Source: Gammaproteobacteria bacterium (GTDB lineage Bacteria; Pseudomonadota; Gammaproteobacteria; UBA6429; Thiohalophilaceae). From it: a stretch of DNA of 64,000 nucleotides. Shown here one piece after another: positions 1-9,390 of the stretch. Below the pieces are notes generated by a model that saw nothing but the letters and a program-made list of their open reading frames with translations, was not told the DNA's origin and did no database searches. Each line of letters opens with the position of its first letter. The stretch's first letter is position 1. Position numbers and translations under genes: made by a program. The DNA lies in assembly GCA_029880855.1 (NCBI GenBank), contig JAOUNS010000005.1:81130-145129 (forward strand). The letters are read 5' to 3'.

Positions 1-819
1 ATGCAGCTCAGTGTAATAACGGGCATATTCACGAAAACCACGCTGGATATCACGAATATTCGCCACCTGGGAACCCAGATGACAATGCAGCATTTGCAGA
101 GAGTCCAGCATATTGACGGCACGCAGGCGTTCCACTGCGGCCAGTAACTGCGCCGCCGAAAGGCCAAACTTGGATTTATCGCCGCCGGAGTTTTGCCACT
201 TACCGGCACCGATGGAGGCCAGACGCATGCGCGCCCCCAGCAGGGGCTGCACGTTGAGGTTTTTCGCCTCGTCGATCACCAGTTCCAGTTCGGAGGGTTT
301 TTCCAGCACAATATAAATACGGTGGCCGAGTTTGCGGCCAATCAGCGCCAGACGAATATATTCCCGATCCTTGTAGCCATTACAAACAATCACACCGCTG
401 TTCTGATCGGCCAGCGCCAGCACCGCCATCAACTCCGGCTTGCTGCCCGCCTCCAGACCGACACAACCGCCGCCGTACTCGATGATCTCCTGTACCACCG
501 TATGCTGCTGATTGACCTTGATGGGATAAACCGCCGTATATCGACCCTGATAGTCCTCGACCTGCATGGCCCGGCGAAAGGCGTTGCACAGGCTGTCGAT
601 CCGGTCGTGGAGAATATTGGGAAACCGCACCAGCACCGGCAAAGTCAGATTTCTTTCCGGAAATTGCCGCACCAGTTCCTGCAGATCGATGCCGGTCACA
701 GACCGATCACGCCCGGGATAGGCGGCCAGATGCCCCTGTTCATTGATATCGAAATACCCCCCGCTCCAATGGGCCAGATTGTAGGCGGCACGCGCCCTGT
801 CGAGATTCCAGTCGGTCAT
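1..819 (-). CDS. speA: Biosynthetic arginine decarboxylase SpeA, N-terminal part (cut by window edge)
   Basis: The 273 codons visible encode the N-terminal part of a PLP-dependent arginine decarboxylase, which turns arginine into agmatine in the cytoplasm as the first step of putrescine synthesis. The protein begins [18 protein letters not shown]. It contains the PLP-lysine motif region (YPIKVNQQ), the glycine-rich [11 protein letters not shown] stretch and the barrel segment with LHCHLGSQ, all typical of the SpeA type (alanine-racemase-fold group IV). Family members are about 630 residues, so the rest lies left of base 1. The start is the ATG at 819. The gene is divergent from speE across a 118-base gap, so the pair likely supplies spermidine through agmatine. 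The enzyme for agmatine to putrescine is not in the window. Confidence 0.93.
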   Translation of the reverse strand, partial: MTDWNLDRARAAYNLAHWSGGYFDINEQGHLAAYPGRDRSVTGIDLQELVRQFPERNLTLPVLVRFPNILHDRIDSLCNAFRRAMQVEDYQGRYTAVYPIKVNQQHTVVQEIIEYGGGCVGLEAGSKPELMAVLALADQNSGVIVCNGYKDREYIRLALIGRKLGHRIYIVLEKPSELELVIDEAKNLNVQPLLGARMRLASIGAGKWQNSGGDKSKFGLSAAQLLAAVERLRAVNMLDSLQMLHCHLGSQVANIRDIQRGFREYARYYTELH

Positions 820-872
820 TCTGATAAATACTCTTGCATGGGTTGGGTGGAAATGGCGACAATATATAAGAA

Positions 873-889
873 TATACCAAATTGGTATA
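873..889. promoter_or_regulatory. Perfect palindrome between speA and speE, candidate operator
   Basis: TATACCAA and TTGGTATA form 8-base arms around a single central A, midway between the divergent speA and speE starts. A perfect palindrome of this size in a shared promoter region is typical of a dimeric repressor site. The regulator is unknown. Confidence 0.45.
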
Positions 890-937
890 CATCCTCCCGG
901 CACGGGACCCGTTAATTATCAAGATTGGAGAAATATC

Positions 938-1789
938 ATGGCATTGGGCGAAGAGTGGTTTACCGAGCCTTGCGAACAACACGGTTCAGCTTTTTCCCTG
1001 AAGGCGAAGAAAAAGCTGCATGAGGAACAGACCGCATATCAGAAAATCGAGATTTTCGAGACCACCCAATACGGCAACCTGATGACCATCGACGGTTTCG
1101 TCATGCTCACTGACCGTGACAATTTCCTCTATCACGAAATGATGAGCCATCCGGCTCTCTACACCCACCCCGCACCGAATAACGTGCTGGTGATCGGCGG
1201 TGGCGACTGCGGCACCCTGAAAGAAGTCCTCAAACATCCGGAAGTAAAACTGGCCCAACAGGTGGAGATCGATGAACGCGTCACCCGCCTGTCAGAGATC
1301 TACTTCCCCTCACTCTGTGAATCCAACAACGATCCGCGCGCCGAATTACACTTCGTGGACGGCATCAAATGGGTCAAGGATGCGGCCGCCGGCCATTATG
1401 ATGTGATTATTGTCGACAGCACCGACCCCATCGGCCCGGCGGAAGGACTGTTTAATGAAGCCTTCTACCGCGAATGCCATCGCGCACTGGGTGAACAGGG
1501 TATTCTTGTCCAGCAAAGTGAATCGCCCCTGTACCACATCAAACTCATCCATGCCATGCGCGAAGCCATGCAACGGGCCGGGTTTGCACAGACACTCACC
1601 CTCGACTTCCCGCAGCCGGTCTACCCCTCCGGCTGGTGGTCTGCCACCATGGCCGGCAAAAGCGGCACACTGACCGGCTTCCGCGAAAACGATGCAGCAC
1701 AAAAACCGTTTGCCACCCGCTACTACAGCAGCGCAAGACACAAGGCATCGACGGTGGAAATACCGTTGTTGGCGGAAGAGCAGGATTAA
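938..1789 (+). CDS. speE: Spermidine synthase (polyamine aminopropyltransferase)
   Basis: The 283-residue protein transfers an aminopropyl group from decarboxylated S-adenosylmethionine to putrescine. It carries the nucleotide-binding GGGDCGTLKEVLKH motif (about residues 86-99), in the variant with Cys that I associate with SpeE of many pseudomonads, and the catalytic-loop sequence IIVDSTDPIGPAEGLF around residue 155. Length matches the family (about 280-290). The ATG at 938 follows a TTGGAG ribosome site at suitable spacing. It is divergent from speA, so two enzymes of the arginine-to-spermidine route sit together. No adenosylmethionine decarboxylase is visible here. Confidence 0.95.
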   Translation: MALGEEWFTEPCEQHGSAFSLKAKKKLHEEQTAYQKIEIFETTQYGNLMTIDGFVMLTDRDNFLYHEMMSHPALYTHPAPNNVLVIGGGDCGTLKEVLKHPEVKLAQQVEIDERVTRLSEIYFPSLCESNNDPRAELHFVDGIKWVKDAAAGHYDVIIVDSTDPIGPAEGLFNEAFYRECHRALGEQGILVQQSESPLYHIKLIHAMREAMQRAGFAQTLTLDFPQPVYPSGWWSATMAGKSGTLTGFRENDAAQKPFATRYYSSARHKASTVEIPLLAEEQD

Positions 1790-1810
1790 TTAACTAAAGC
1801 GTCTTTATTG

Positions 1811-1835
1811 CCCGGGGCCTATTCATGTCCCCGGG
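1811..1835 (+). terminator. GC-rich hairpin after speE, possible terminator
   Basis: CCCGGGG and CCCCGGG form a 7-bp stem with an 11-base loop about 20 bases after the speE stop. There is no clear T run after it, so it may be a weak or Rho-assisted terminator, or only an mRNA-stabilising hairpin. Confidence 0.3.
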
Positions 1836-2002
1836 ATTGATATTGACGTGCTGCGTCGAAGTGACAAACACCTCAATCACGCCGCCCGGCAGGTTCTCGC
1901 TATATATACCGGCCATAACTGCAAGACTTCACATTCTCACCCAAACTCAACGTGAATGGTGAAAGAGCACATGTATTACACAGGCAGCAAAAATCATTCG
2001 CC

Positions 2003-2479
2003 ATGCAAATAAAGCGCACTTACAAGACCGTCATTTTTTATATCGCGAGTGCATTTTTCGTATTCGGTTTATTTTATTATGCCAAATGGCAACATGAGCA
2101 CAATTACTTCCCTTACCACAATCGCGACATGCTAGTGCTGTATATGTACGTATTGGGCGTGATATTTCTATTAATTGTATTAAGAGCCATTATTCTTGTA
2201 TTGCAGATTGTCGGCAATAAAACAATCGTCACACTGGATGATGACGGTCTCGCGCATAAAAACAAACCACAGATTCCATGGCAAAACATCAAGACAATAA
2301 AAATCACAAAAACAATTGCCGGTGACAGTTTAGGGATTAAATACAGAATCAAAGGAATCAATCGGGATACAGTCAGAAATATCTACGAGATTGAGGTCAA
2401 TCAGAAAATAATCAATTTTCTAAAAGAGAAAAACATTCCAGTTTCATTATCCAAAGAACACGTTATAAAACTGGAATAG
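2003..2479 (+). CDS. Small membrane protein of unknown function
   Basis: The 158-residue protein has two predicted membrane helices in its first half (about residues 8-28 and 45-70), followed by a soluble tail of about 80 residues rich in Lys and Ile. The tail pattern (TIVTLDDDGLAHKNKPQIPWQ, then KTIKIT) resembles the small PH-like tail domains of bacterial membrane proteins, but I cannot assign a family. I chose MQIKRT at 2003 rather than an in-frame ATG at 1952, because the earlier stretch lacks a ribosome site and looks non-coding. The gene is markedly richer in A and T than its neighbours, which may mean recent acquisition. It stands alone between speE and a convergent response regulator. 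Confidence 0.6.
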   Translation: MQIKRTYKTVIFYIASAFFVFGLFYYAKWQHEHNYFPYHNRDMLVLYMYVLGVIFLLIVLRAIILVLQIVGNKTIVTLDDDGLAHKNKPQIPWQNIKTIKITKTIAGDSLGIKYRIKGINRDTVRNIYEIEVNQKIINFLKEKNIPVSLSKEHVIKLE

Positions 2480-2615
2480 CTCTGGAATATTATATTTAAT
2501 ATCTTGTCAGAATCTTTATCCCGTAACCGGACGGGTGCGTTTTACCTTGTTCCCATGCCATGGTTCGCTTCACCACTGTAGATTGCTGATTGATACGCCC
2601 GCAACAAGTGTTTTT

Positions 2616-3830
2616 CTAAAACAACTCCACATCCATGGTGTATTTGTTTTCATCATTGTCATCGTTTTTCTTTGCACTGTATTGTTTGCGCATCATTTCG
2701 TCGATGAAGGCGTTCTGCTGTTCCAGCAGTTGTTGCAGTTGGGCGACAACGATGCGGAAGGTTTCCGCCATTTTTTGGCCGGTGTCGTTGACTTCAGTGG
2801 ATTTGACAATAGCCTGTTCAACATGATCCAGGATGCGGCTTTCCTGATCGTCTTCCAGACCCAGTTGGGGCAGGAACATGTCCAGTTCCTGCATCATTGT
2901 GCGCATGATCTGTGTGCTGTTTTTCTGGTTTTCATTCAGGGAGTTGCCCAGGGCAAGCAGTAATGTCTTGATCTTGTCAAAGGAGACAGCCAGATCAGCG
3001 GCCTGTTTTTGCATGATCTTTTCCGTGCCCAAAGTAAACACCTTGCCGTTGAGCGCACCAAGTATGGCCGGCAGCAGGTCCTTGACCCGTCCGTAGCGTT
3101 CCATGTCCGCAATGGGCATGTTTTTCACCAGCAGGGATACGCTGGGATAGTTGATGATGGTGCGACAACCGAAATCATAAAAACGTTTGTCTTCACGCAT
3201 CATTACCAGCAGGTCTTTTTCCAGTGGTGATACAGCGCCGTTGGAGGAGAACCAGAGCGGTTCTTTTTCCACCAGATACATGAGAGAACAATTCAAGCCA
3301 AGACGATTGGTGAGAGAGAAAAAGGCGAAGGCCAATTCGGTATAGTCGGTGAGCAGGTAACTGTGCTCCACAAATTGCATGGCCATGCCCAGTTCACTGC
3401 TGCCGGTCATGGCGATGTGGGCGGTCTTTTGCGCCTCTTCAAATTGCTGGTGAAGTGCCAGTCCCTGATCCCGGAAACGTAACATCACCCTGACCTTGGC
3501 CAGCAGTGTCTCCGGTTCACAGGGTTTTAATAGATAGTCATCCCCGCCGGCTTCATAGCCCTGCATGCGTTCACGCAGATCCGATTTGGATGAGAGGAAG
3601 ATAACCGGAATATCCGCCGTTTCCCGGTTGTGTTTCAGATGATCACAGACTTCATAACCGTTCATCCCCGGCATTTCCACATCCAGGATGATGATGTCCG
3701 GTTTTTGTATCACGGCAAGGGCGATGCCTTCTTCCCCATTCCCGGCAAAGTACAAAGTGTATTCCTTGCCCAGTACACTCTTGATAAAACTTTGAACAAA
3801 GCGATCGTCGTCGATAGATAATATTTTCAC
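2616..3830 (-). CDS. Response regulator with receiver domain and long helical C-terminal region
   Basis: The protein starts KILSIDDDRFVQSF and has a complete receiver domain: the acidic DDD pocket, phosphoacceptor Asp at about residue 50 (IILDVEMPGMNG), the Ser of FLSSKSD and Lys at about 102 (LLKPC). The remaining 280 residues are not a DNA-binding or GGDEF output. A middle part looks like a small sensor-type fold, and the tail is helical with repeated Gln and Leu (QLQQLLEQQ), reminiscent of chemotaxis-type helical effectors, then a highly charged end. I chose a GTG start at 3830, preceded by GGGG at 7 bases, over an upstream ATG at 3848 that has no ribosome site. No partner kinase is adjacent. 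Confidence 0.85.
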   Translation of the reverse strand: MKILSIDDDRFVQSFIKSVLGKEYTLYFAGNGEEGIALAVIQKPDIIILDVEMPGMNGYEVCDHLKHNRETADIPVIFLSSKSDLRERMQGYEAGGDDYLLKPCEPETLLAKVRVMLRFRDQGLALHQQFEEAQKTAHIAMTGSSELGMAMQFVEHSYLLTDYTELAFAFFSLTNRLGLNCSLMYLVEKEPLWFSSNGAVSPLEKDLLVMMREDKRFYDFGCRTIINYPSVSLLVKNMPIADMERYGRVKDLLPAILGALNGKVFTLGTEKIMQKQAADLAVSFDKIKTLLLALGNSLNENQKNSTQIMRTMMQELDMFLPQLGLEDDQESRILDHVEQAIVKSTEVNDTGQKMAETFRIVVAQLQQLLEQQNAFIDEMMRKQYSAKKNDDNDENKYTMDVELF

Positions 3831-3984
3831 GCAAGTACCCCACACCATATGCGCATTTCTGATATTAACGTCACTATGGGGAAAACGTTTAGTGAGCAGG
3901 TGAAAATTAACGGAAATCGACAGTTAGATCCAAAATTTGTGCGGTTTAAATGCGGTCGCATATAACCCCGGCTGTTGTGTATGT

Positions 3985-4233
3985 TCAGGAATTTTCGCTA
4001 TCGGAATCATCCAGGGCATATTCTCCCGCTTCCCAGCCGCGGATCACTGCTTCAGCGCGCGGCAGATCCGCTTCGTCGACAGTGAGGCGAACGATACCGA
4101 TCGGCGGCAACTCTCCCACCCCGCCTTGCAGGTATTCGCCACTGATCTGACAGGGAATACCTTCCTGTTGCAGGATGCCCTGTAACAGATGTGCGCTGAG
4201 GGCGTTATTGGGGACATACAGCAGTTTTTGCAT
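3985..4233 (-). CDS. DUF2007-family small protein
   Basis: The 82-residue protein begins MQKLLYVPNNALSAHLLQGI and continues with GIPCQISGEYLQGGVGELPP and a VRLTVDEADLPRAEAVI segment. This is the signature of the DUF2007 (putative signal-transducing protein) family, a small ferredoxin-like fold of unknown role that often occurs alone. The in-frame upstream extension to 4296 overlaps the neighbouring phosphatase gene and lacks family similarity, so the ATG at 4233 is preferred. It lies 46 bases downstream of the phosphatase on the same strand. Confidence 0.75.
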   Translation of the reverse strand: MQKLLYVPNNALSAHLLQGILQQEGIPCQISGEYLQGGVGELPPIGIVRLTVDEADLPRAEAVIRGWEAGEYALDDSDSENS

Positions 4234-4279
4234 TTTATACTCGTTGCGTTTGAAAGGTAATGTTAGTGTGGCAACCCCG

Positions 4280-5629
4280 TTACCGGCATTCGACATTGCC
4301 TGCCGGTGCGGTCGTCACGCCCTTTTCGATACTGAACTCGTCCACCACTTGTCCCTTGTTATCTATAAATCGGGTGATCAGTTTATTACCGTTGATATCC
4401 ACCAGCACCGAACCGGCGATGCGTTTGGCGACGGCCATCACCGGATGATCCAGCGGCCCCTGGTCAATGCGTGCCGAGGAACCAACCACCAGATAGACCG
4501 TGCCTTCGTTTGCACCGGCTTTCTCTTTCTGTTTCAGGTAAGGCCCGTTGAGTGTTTTGTTTCGAAAATGTCCGGCCTGCAATTCCGTCGACCGACCGTA
4601 ATGGCAAGTAATAAAGTAGGAACGTTCATACATGTGACTGTGGCCGGAGAAGACCAGATCCACTCCCGCCTGCTCCAATACAGGTAAAAAAGTCTCGCGC
4701 ATATCCTGCATCCGACCGCGACTGTCACCGGCATCATCTGAGTTATGGGTACCCCGGGTATAGGGCGGGTGATGGAAGACCGCGATCAACCACTTTTTCC
4801 TGTTTGCCGCCAGATCACGGCGCAACCACTCATGCATGGCCCCGTCAGCACGGCGACTGGTGGATTCGGAATCGAGCATCACAAAGTGGACATCACCATA
4901 GTCAAAAGAAAAATAATTTTCCGTACCGGATTCCAGCCCGCCTGACTCTCCCCTGGTGGGAAACATAAACAGATCAAAATAGGCCCAACGACGGGCATCA
5001 TGGTTGCCGTAGGCAGGCCAGACCGGGATATTGCGCAGCACAGACTCGAAGGGTTCAAAGAATGCTGTTTGATATTGCTTGTTTTCACCGGAGGTGTAGG
5101 CGTTATCCCCAGTGGTCAATATCAGATCCAGCCAGGGTCGGCCTGATCGCGGGTGTTGTTTGATCCAGTGCAACATGGCATCACGGACTTCCAGTTGCAG
5201 GGGCCCCGGCAGTCCGGGATCGCCCAGCACCCAGAACCGGATTGGTGCGGTTTCCTGCGGCGGGGTGACAAACCAAAAGTCCTTGCCGCCGATTTCTTTC
5301 TGGCCTTTGGCGCCCAGGGCATAATAATAGCGGGTGTCGGGTTCAAGCCCGTGCAGGCGGATGGCGTGAATATCGGTTAAGCGTCCTGTATCTGCGAACT
5401 GATCCAGTTCATCCGGCGCTTTGCCGTATCGAAGCGTACCGATAATATCGGCTTCAGTCTGCCAGACGATGGTCATGGCGTCCGGCGCAGGCATCTGCAA
5501 ATAGGGGCCGCGCTCGCCCTGATACTGACTGCTGACAGCGATCTGGATGAAACGCAATATTGCGTAGACCACAATCAGCGCGACCAATGCCGCCAAAAAA
5601 TAATACGCCAGGCGCAGTAACTTGTTCAT
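4280..5629 (-). CDS. Membrane-anchored purple-acid-phosphatase-like metallophosphoesterase
   Basis: A 449-residue protein with one N-terminal membrane helix (about residues 6-30) and a periplasmic catalytic part. An N-terminal fibronectin-like domain (about 40-120, with GLEPDTRYYYALG) precedes a calcineurin-like phosphoesterase domain. The five metal-ligand motifs are in order: GDPG (136-139), GDNAY (174-178), GNHD (208-211), HHPPY (286-290) and GHSH (329-332, in SGHSHMYERS). This layout is that of purple acid phosphatases, which hydrolyse phosphate esters with a dinuclear metal centre. The substrate is unknown. It is likely co-transcribed with the DUF2007 gene downstream and is divergent from the LTA-synthase-like gene. 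Confidence 0.85.
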   Translation of the reverse strand: MNKLLRLAYYFLAALVALIVVYAILRFIQIAVSSQYQGERGPYLQMPAPDAMTIVWQTEADIIGTLRYGKAPDELDQFADTGRLTDIHAIRLHGLEPDTRYYYALGAKGQKEIGGKDFWFVTPPQETAPIRFWVLGDPGLPGPLQLEVRDAMLHWIKQHPRSGRPWLDLILTTGDNAYTSGENKQYQTAFFEPFESVLRNIPVWPAYGNHDARRWAYFDLFMFPTRGESGGLESGTENYFSFDYGDVHFVMLDSESTSRRADGAMHEWLRRDLAANRKKWLIAVFHHPPYTRGTHNSDDAGDSRGRMQDMRETFLPVLEQAGVDLVFSGHSHMYERSYFITCHYGRSTELQAGHFRNKTLNGPYLKQKEKAGANEGTVYLVVGSSARIDQGPLDHPVMAVAKRIAGSVLVDINGNKLITRFIDNKGQVVDEFSIEKGVTTAPAGNVECR

Positions 5630-5742
5630 CTATCCCCGAATCGTCTGTCGCACAACATTGAAAAACCAAAGCATGACTCATATTAAAGACAAAGCGCAAA
5701 GGAAAATCATGGCCGTGCTGTATTTTTTTGGGATTTTCTCTC

Positions 5743-5748
5743 TATAAT
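5743..5748 (+). promoter_or_regulatory. Consensus -10 element upstream of the LTA-synthase-like gene
   Basis: A perfect TATAAT lies about 60 bases before the ATG at 5807 in the gap between divergent genes. No good -35 box stands 16-18 bases upstream, so the site is plausible but not proven. Confidence 0.35.
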
Positions 5749-5806
5749 CTGCACGATATTGCATTATCTGAAAACGCTGCATCATACAACCGGACACACT
5801 CGCTCT

Positions 5807-7870
5807 ATGACCACAGTCGCAACACTGGCAAACCGCTGCTATCTCCATTTCCCGCGAATACTCAGACTATTATTGCTGGTTACTGCCGTTAATGTGTTGT
5901 TCTTTTTCAGCCTGCGACTGATCTTCTGGTTCTTGTTTAATAATCCTGACGAGACCATTCCTGCAGCGACTTTATTGAAGTCATTTTATATCGGTCTCAA
6001 GTTTGATACGCGATTGGCCCTGATGCTGGTCCTGCCGCTGTTTTTGCTGGGCTGGAACAAATGGTTCAGTCCCTTCAGCTCCGCCAGACACCGGTTGGCC
6101 TGGTTGATCTATTTCGGCCTGGCGCAATTTTTTGTGGTCATCGCCTACACCTCGGATTTCGGCTATTACGCCTATATGACCAGTCGTCTGGATGCGACTT
6201 CATTGCGCCTGCTGCAGAACCCGTTGATCTCGGCGCAAATGGTCTGGCAGACCTACCCGGTGATCTGGGGGGCCCTGATCCTGGCGCTGGTCATGATCGG
6301 CTATCAGGTGGTCACCCGTCGTATCCTGGATCGGGTCTCCGGGCATGAAGTGCACCCCATCCGCAAGCGCCATAAATTATGGGTTGTGCCTGTCAGTCTG
6401 TTTTTCTTCCTGTTTGGGATCTACGGCAAATTTTCATTTTACCCGCTGCGCTGGAGTGATGCCTTTTTCAGCACCTATGAATTCGCCTCCGCTGTGGCCC
6501 TGAACCCGGTCCTGTACTTTATGGATACCCTGAAGAACAGGGACAGCGGATATAACATCGAGACCACCAAACAACACTATCCACGCATTGCAGACTACCT
6601 GGGTCTGGAAAAGCCGGCTGACGGCAGTGTGCAGTTCAGACGGCATGTCAAAAGCCATGCACCGGTGGGCGGCAAACCGAATGTCGTGATGGTCTTTCTC
6701 GAATCCTTTGCGGCATTCAAGGTCGGGGCCTTCGGTAATCCTCTTAACCCCACCCCCAACTTTGACAAACTGGCAAGCGAAGGGATCTTTTATACCCATT
6801 TCTACACCCCGCATACCGGCACCGCACGCTCGGTCTTCACCGCGCTGACCGGTATCCCCGATATCGAGCAACAAAAAACCTCCTCGCGTAACCCATTGAT
6901 CGTTAAACAAAAGATGATCGTGAATGAATTCCGGGGTTATGAAAAACTCTATTTCCTCGGTGGCAGCACCAGTTGGGGCAACATCCGCGGCATCCTGTCC
7001 GGCAATATTCCCGGCCTGCAGATGTATGAGGAAGGCAGCTATAGTGACGAATCACAACGGGTGGATGTGTGGGGTATTCCCGACCTGCAGCTGTTCAGGG
7101 AGGCCAACAAGGTCCTGCGTGAAAAACGCGACAAACCCTTTTTCGCCATTATCCAGACGGCGGGCAATCATCGCCCCTACACCATCCCCACTGAGAACGA
7201 AGGTTTCCGTTATGAAAAACGCGGCAAGGCCGAGTTGCTGAAATTCGGTTTTCATTCTGAAGAGGAATACAACTCGTTCCGGTTTATGGACCACAGCGTG
7301 GGTAAATTCATGGAAATGGCCCGCAAGGAAGGGTACTACAACAACACGATTTTCGCCTTTTTCGGCGATCACGGTCTGGGCGGGCGCGGCGATCATATCC
7401 CCAACTACATCAAACAGTTAAACCTGCACCATGTGCATGTGCCCTTTGTCATCTATGCGCCGGGCTTGCTCAAAAAAGCGGAGCGCCATGACGCCGTTGC
7501 CGGCGAGGTGGATGTCCTGCCCACCCTGGCCGGTCTGGCCCTGCCTGAGTACACCAACACCACCTTCGGCCGCGATTTGCGTGATCCCCGCTTTGACGGG
7601 CAACGCTATGCCTTCACCATCAAGCATACCCAGATCCCCGAGATCGGCGTGGTGGGGGACAAATACTATTTCCAGATGTATGCCGACGGCTCCAATCAGC
7701 GCCTGTTCCGGCTGGATGCCCCGGAACCCCGCATCAACGTCATCAAATCCCACCCGGATGCAGCCAATCAGCTGCATCAGCTTTGCATTGGACTCTACGA
7801 AACTGCAAAATACGTGCGTTTTAATAATGCCCCCTCAGCGGGACAGACCAATCACATCGTAAAACAGTAA
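5807..7870 (+). CDS. LTA synthase-like membrane sulfatase/phosphoglycerol transferase
   Basis: The 687-residue protein has five predicted membrane helices in its first 230 residues and a large periplasmic sulfatase-fold domain. That domain shows the metal/nucleophile region VVMVFLESFAAFKVGAFG, the catalytic-Thr region PHTGTARSVFTALTG and the metal-binding FFGDHGLGGRGDH. This layout matches the lipoteichoic-acid-synthase/phosphoglycerol transferase I group (alkaline phosphatase superfamily), whose Gram-negative members move glycerophosphate or phosphoethanolamine onto envelope glycans. The acceptor here is unknown. A TTG at 5759 would add 16 residues, but the ATG at 5807 is closer to a membrane-protein start. 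purD follows after 12 bases, so the two may share a transcript. Confidence 0.85.
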   Translation: MTTVATLANRCYLHFPRILRLLLLVTAVNVLFFFSLRLIFWFLFNNPDETIPAATLLKSFYIGLKFDTRLALMLVLPLFLLGWNKWFSPFSSARHRLAWLIYFGLAQFFVVIAYTSDFGYYAYMTSRLDATSLRLLQNPLISAQMVWQTYPVIWGALILALVMIGYQVVTRRILDRVSGHEVHPIRKRHKLWVVPVSLFFFLFGIYGKFSFYPLRWSDAFFSTYEFASAVALNPVLYFMDTLKNRDSGYNIETTKQHYPRIADYLGLEKPADGSVQFRRHVKSHAPVGGKPNVVMVFLESFAAFKVGAFGNPLNPTPNFDKLASEGIFYTHFYTPHTGTARSVFTALTGIPDIEQQKTSSRNPLIVKQKMIVNEFRGYEKLYFLGGSTSWGNIRGILSGNIPGLQMYEEGSYSDESQRVDVWGIPDLQLFREANKVLREKRDKPFFAIIQTAGNHRPYTIPTENEGFRYEKRGKAELLKFGFHSEEEYNSFRFMDHSVGKFMEMARKEGYYNNTIFAFFGDHGLGGRGDHIPNYIKQLNLHHVHVPFVIYAPGLLKKAERHDAVAGEVDVLPTLAGLALPEYTNTTFGRDLRDPRFDGQRYAFTIKHTQIPEIGVVGDKYYFQMYADGSNQRLFRLDAPEPRINVIKSHPDAANQLHQLCIGLYETAKYVRFNNAPSAGQTNHIVKQ

Positions 7871-7882
7871 GGAATCAGTCCA

Positions 7883-9178
7883 ATGGGTAGCAAGGTCCTG
7901 GTCATCGGCGGCGGTGGCCGCGAACACGCACTGGCGTGGAAAGTCGCACAATCTCCACAAGTTGATAAAGTCTACGTGGCCCCCGGCAATGCCGGTACCG
8001 CCCGGGAACCTGGCATGGAGAATGTCGCCGTTAATGCTGATGATGTGGCCGGACTGCTGGCCTTTGCCCGAGACAATGCCGTTGACCTGACCATTGTCGG
8101 GCCGGAGGCTCCCCTGGTGCTGGGTGTGGTGGATGAGTTTCAAAAGGCCGGCTTACCCTGCTTCGGCCCCGTCAAGGGTGCGGCACAACTGGAAGGCTCC
8201 AAGTCCTTTACCAAGGACTTCCTGGCTCGCCACCGGATCCCCACGGCCGCCTATGGCGTTTTCACCGAGATCGATCCCGCCATCGACTATGTCAGACAAC
8301 AGGGCGCACCCATTGTGGTCAAGGCCGATGGTCTGGCGGCCGGTAAAGGTGTGATCCTGGCCCAGTCGGTCGAAGAGGCCGAGGCCGCTATCCGGGATAT
8401 GCTGGCCGGTAATGCCTTCGGTGAAGCCGGCCACCGGGTGGTGGTGGAAGAATTCCTGTATGGCGAAGAGGCCAGCTTTATCGTCATGGTGGATGGTGAA
8501 CATATCCTGCCCATGGCCTCATCCCAGGATCACAAGGCCGCCTGCGATGGTGACACCGGCCCCAACACCGGCGGCATGGGCGCCTATTCTCCGGCACCGG
8601 TCGTCACACAGGCGATCCATGATCGAATCATGCGTGATGTCATCGAACCCACCGTGCGCGGCATGGCGGCGGAAGGCCTGCCCTACACCGGCTTCCTCTA
8701 TGCCGGTCTGATGGTTGCGCCGGACGGCGCCTGCAAGGTGCTGGAATATAACTGCCGGTTTGGTGATCCGGAGACCCAGCCCATCATGTTGCGCCTGAAA
8801 TCCGATCTGGTCAGCCTCTGCCGCGCCGCGCTGGACAAGACCCTGGACAAGATCGAGGCGGAATGGGACCCCCGCTGCTCGCTCGGTGTGGTGTTGGCCG
8901 CCAAGGGTTATCCCGGTGATTATCCCAAGGGTGATGTGATCAACGGACTGGACGCCGCCGCTGAATTAACGAACGGCAAAGTCTTCCACGCCGGAACCGC
9001 CGACCGAAATGGTCAAGTTGTAACCAGTGGTGGTCGTGTGCTGTGTGCCACCGCCCTGGGCAAGACCGTGAGTGAGGCACAACAAAACGCCTATGCGCTG
9101 GTGGATCGCATCAGTTGGCCGGGCATGTATTTCCGCCGAGATATCGGCCATCGGGCTATCGCCAGGGAACAGCCATAG
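7883..9178 (+). CDS. purD: Phosphoribosylamine-glycine ligase PurD
   Basis: The 431-residue cytoplasmic ATP-grasp enzyme joins glycine to 5-phosphoribosylamine in the second step of purine synthesis. The N-terminal Rossmann-like motif VLVIGGGGREHALAWK, the ATP-grasp segments (VVKADGLAAGKGV, DHKAACDGDTGPNTGGMGAYSP in part) and the metal-binding EYNCRFGDPETQ are all intact, and the length is that of E. coli PurD. The ATG at 7883 follows a TAAGGA ribosome site overlapping the end of the upstream gene. The usual partner purH is not next to it. Confidence 0.97.
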   Translation: MGSKVLVIGGGGREHALAWKVAQSPQVDKVYVAPGNAGTAREPGMENVAVNADDVAGLLAFARDNAVDLTIVGPEAPLVLGVVDEFQKAGLPCFGPVKGAAQLEGSKSFTKDFLARHRIPTAAYGVFTEIDPAIDYVRQQGAPIVVKADGLAAGKGVILAQSVEEAEAAIRDMLAGNAFGEAGHRVVVEEFLYGEEASFIVMVDGEHILPMASSQDHKAACDGDTGPNTGGMGAYSPAPVVTQAIHDRIMRDVIEPTVRGMAAEGLPYTGFLYAGLMVAPDGACKVLEYNCRFGDPETQPIMLRLKSDLVSLCRAALDKTLDKIEAEWDPRCSLGVVLAAKGYPGDYPKGDVINGLDAAAELTNGKVFHAGTADRNGQVVTSGGRVLCATALGKTVSEAQQNAYALVDRISWPGMYFRRDIGHRAIAREQP

Positions 9179-9390
9179 TCCGAAAATCGGGCTCGTCTGT
9201 GCAAAACATGCTCAAACTTCGGCTAACTGACGCAATCCCGGGGCTAAATTAGCGAGACTTTCGCCGCAGATTTCCATTAGAATAGTCGCCCGTTCCGCGA
9301 GGCCGAATTAACCAGTAGAACAATCTCTGGCCCGGACCCAGTTTCCATAATTTTTTATTTTTTGAATTGAAGTATTGTTAAGGAGTTATC

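Noticed and set aside
193..915. 240-codon plus-strand reading frame over the speA N-terminus
   Set aside because: It is antisense to a well-supported SpeA reading frame and matches no family by eye; it is a shadow frame.
2535..2963. 142-codon plus-strand frame over the response regulator C-terminus
   Set aside because: Antisense to a well-supported receiver-domain protein; no ribosome site or family match.
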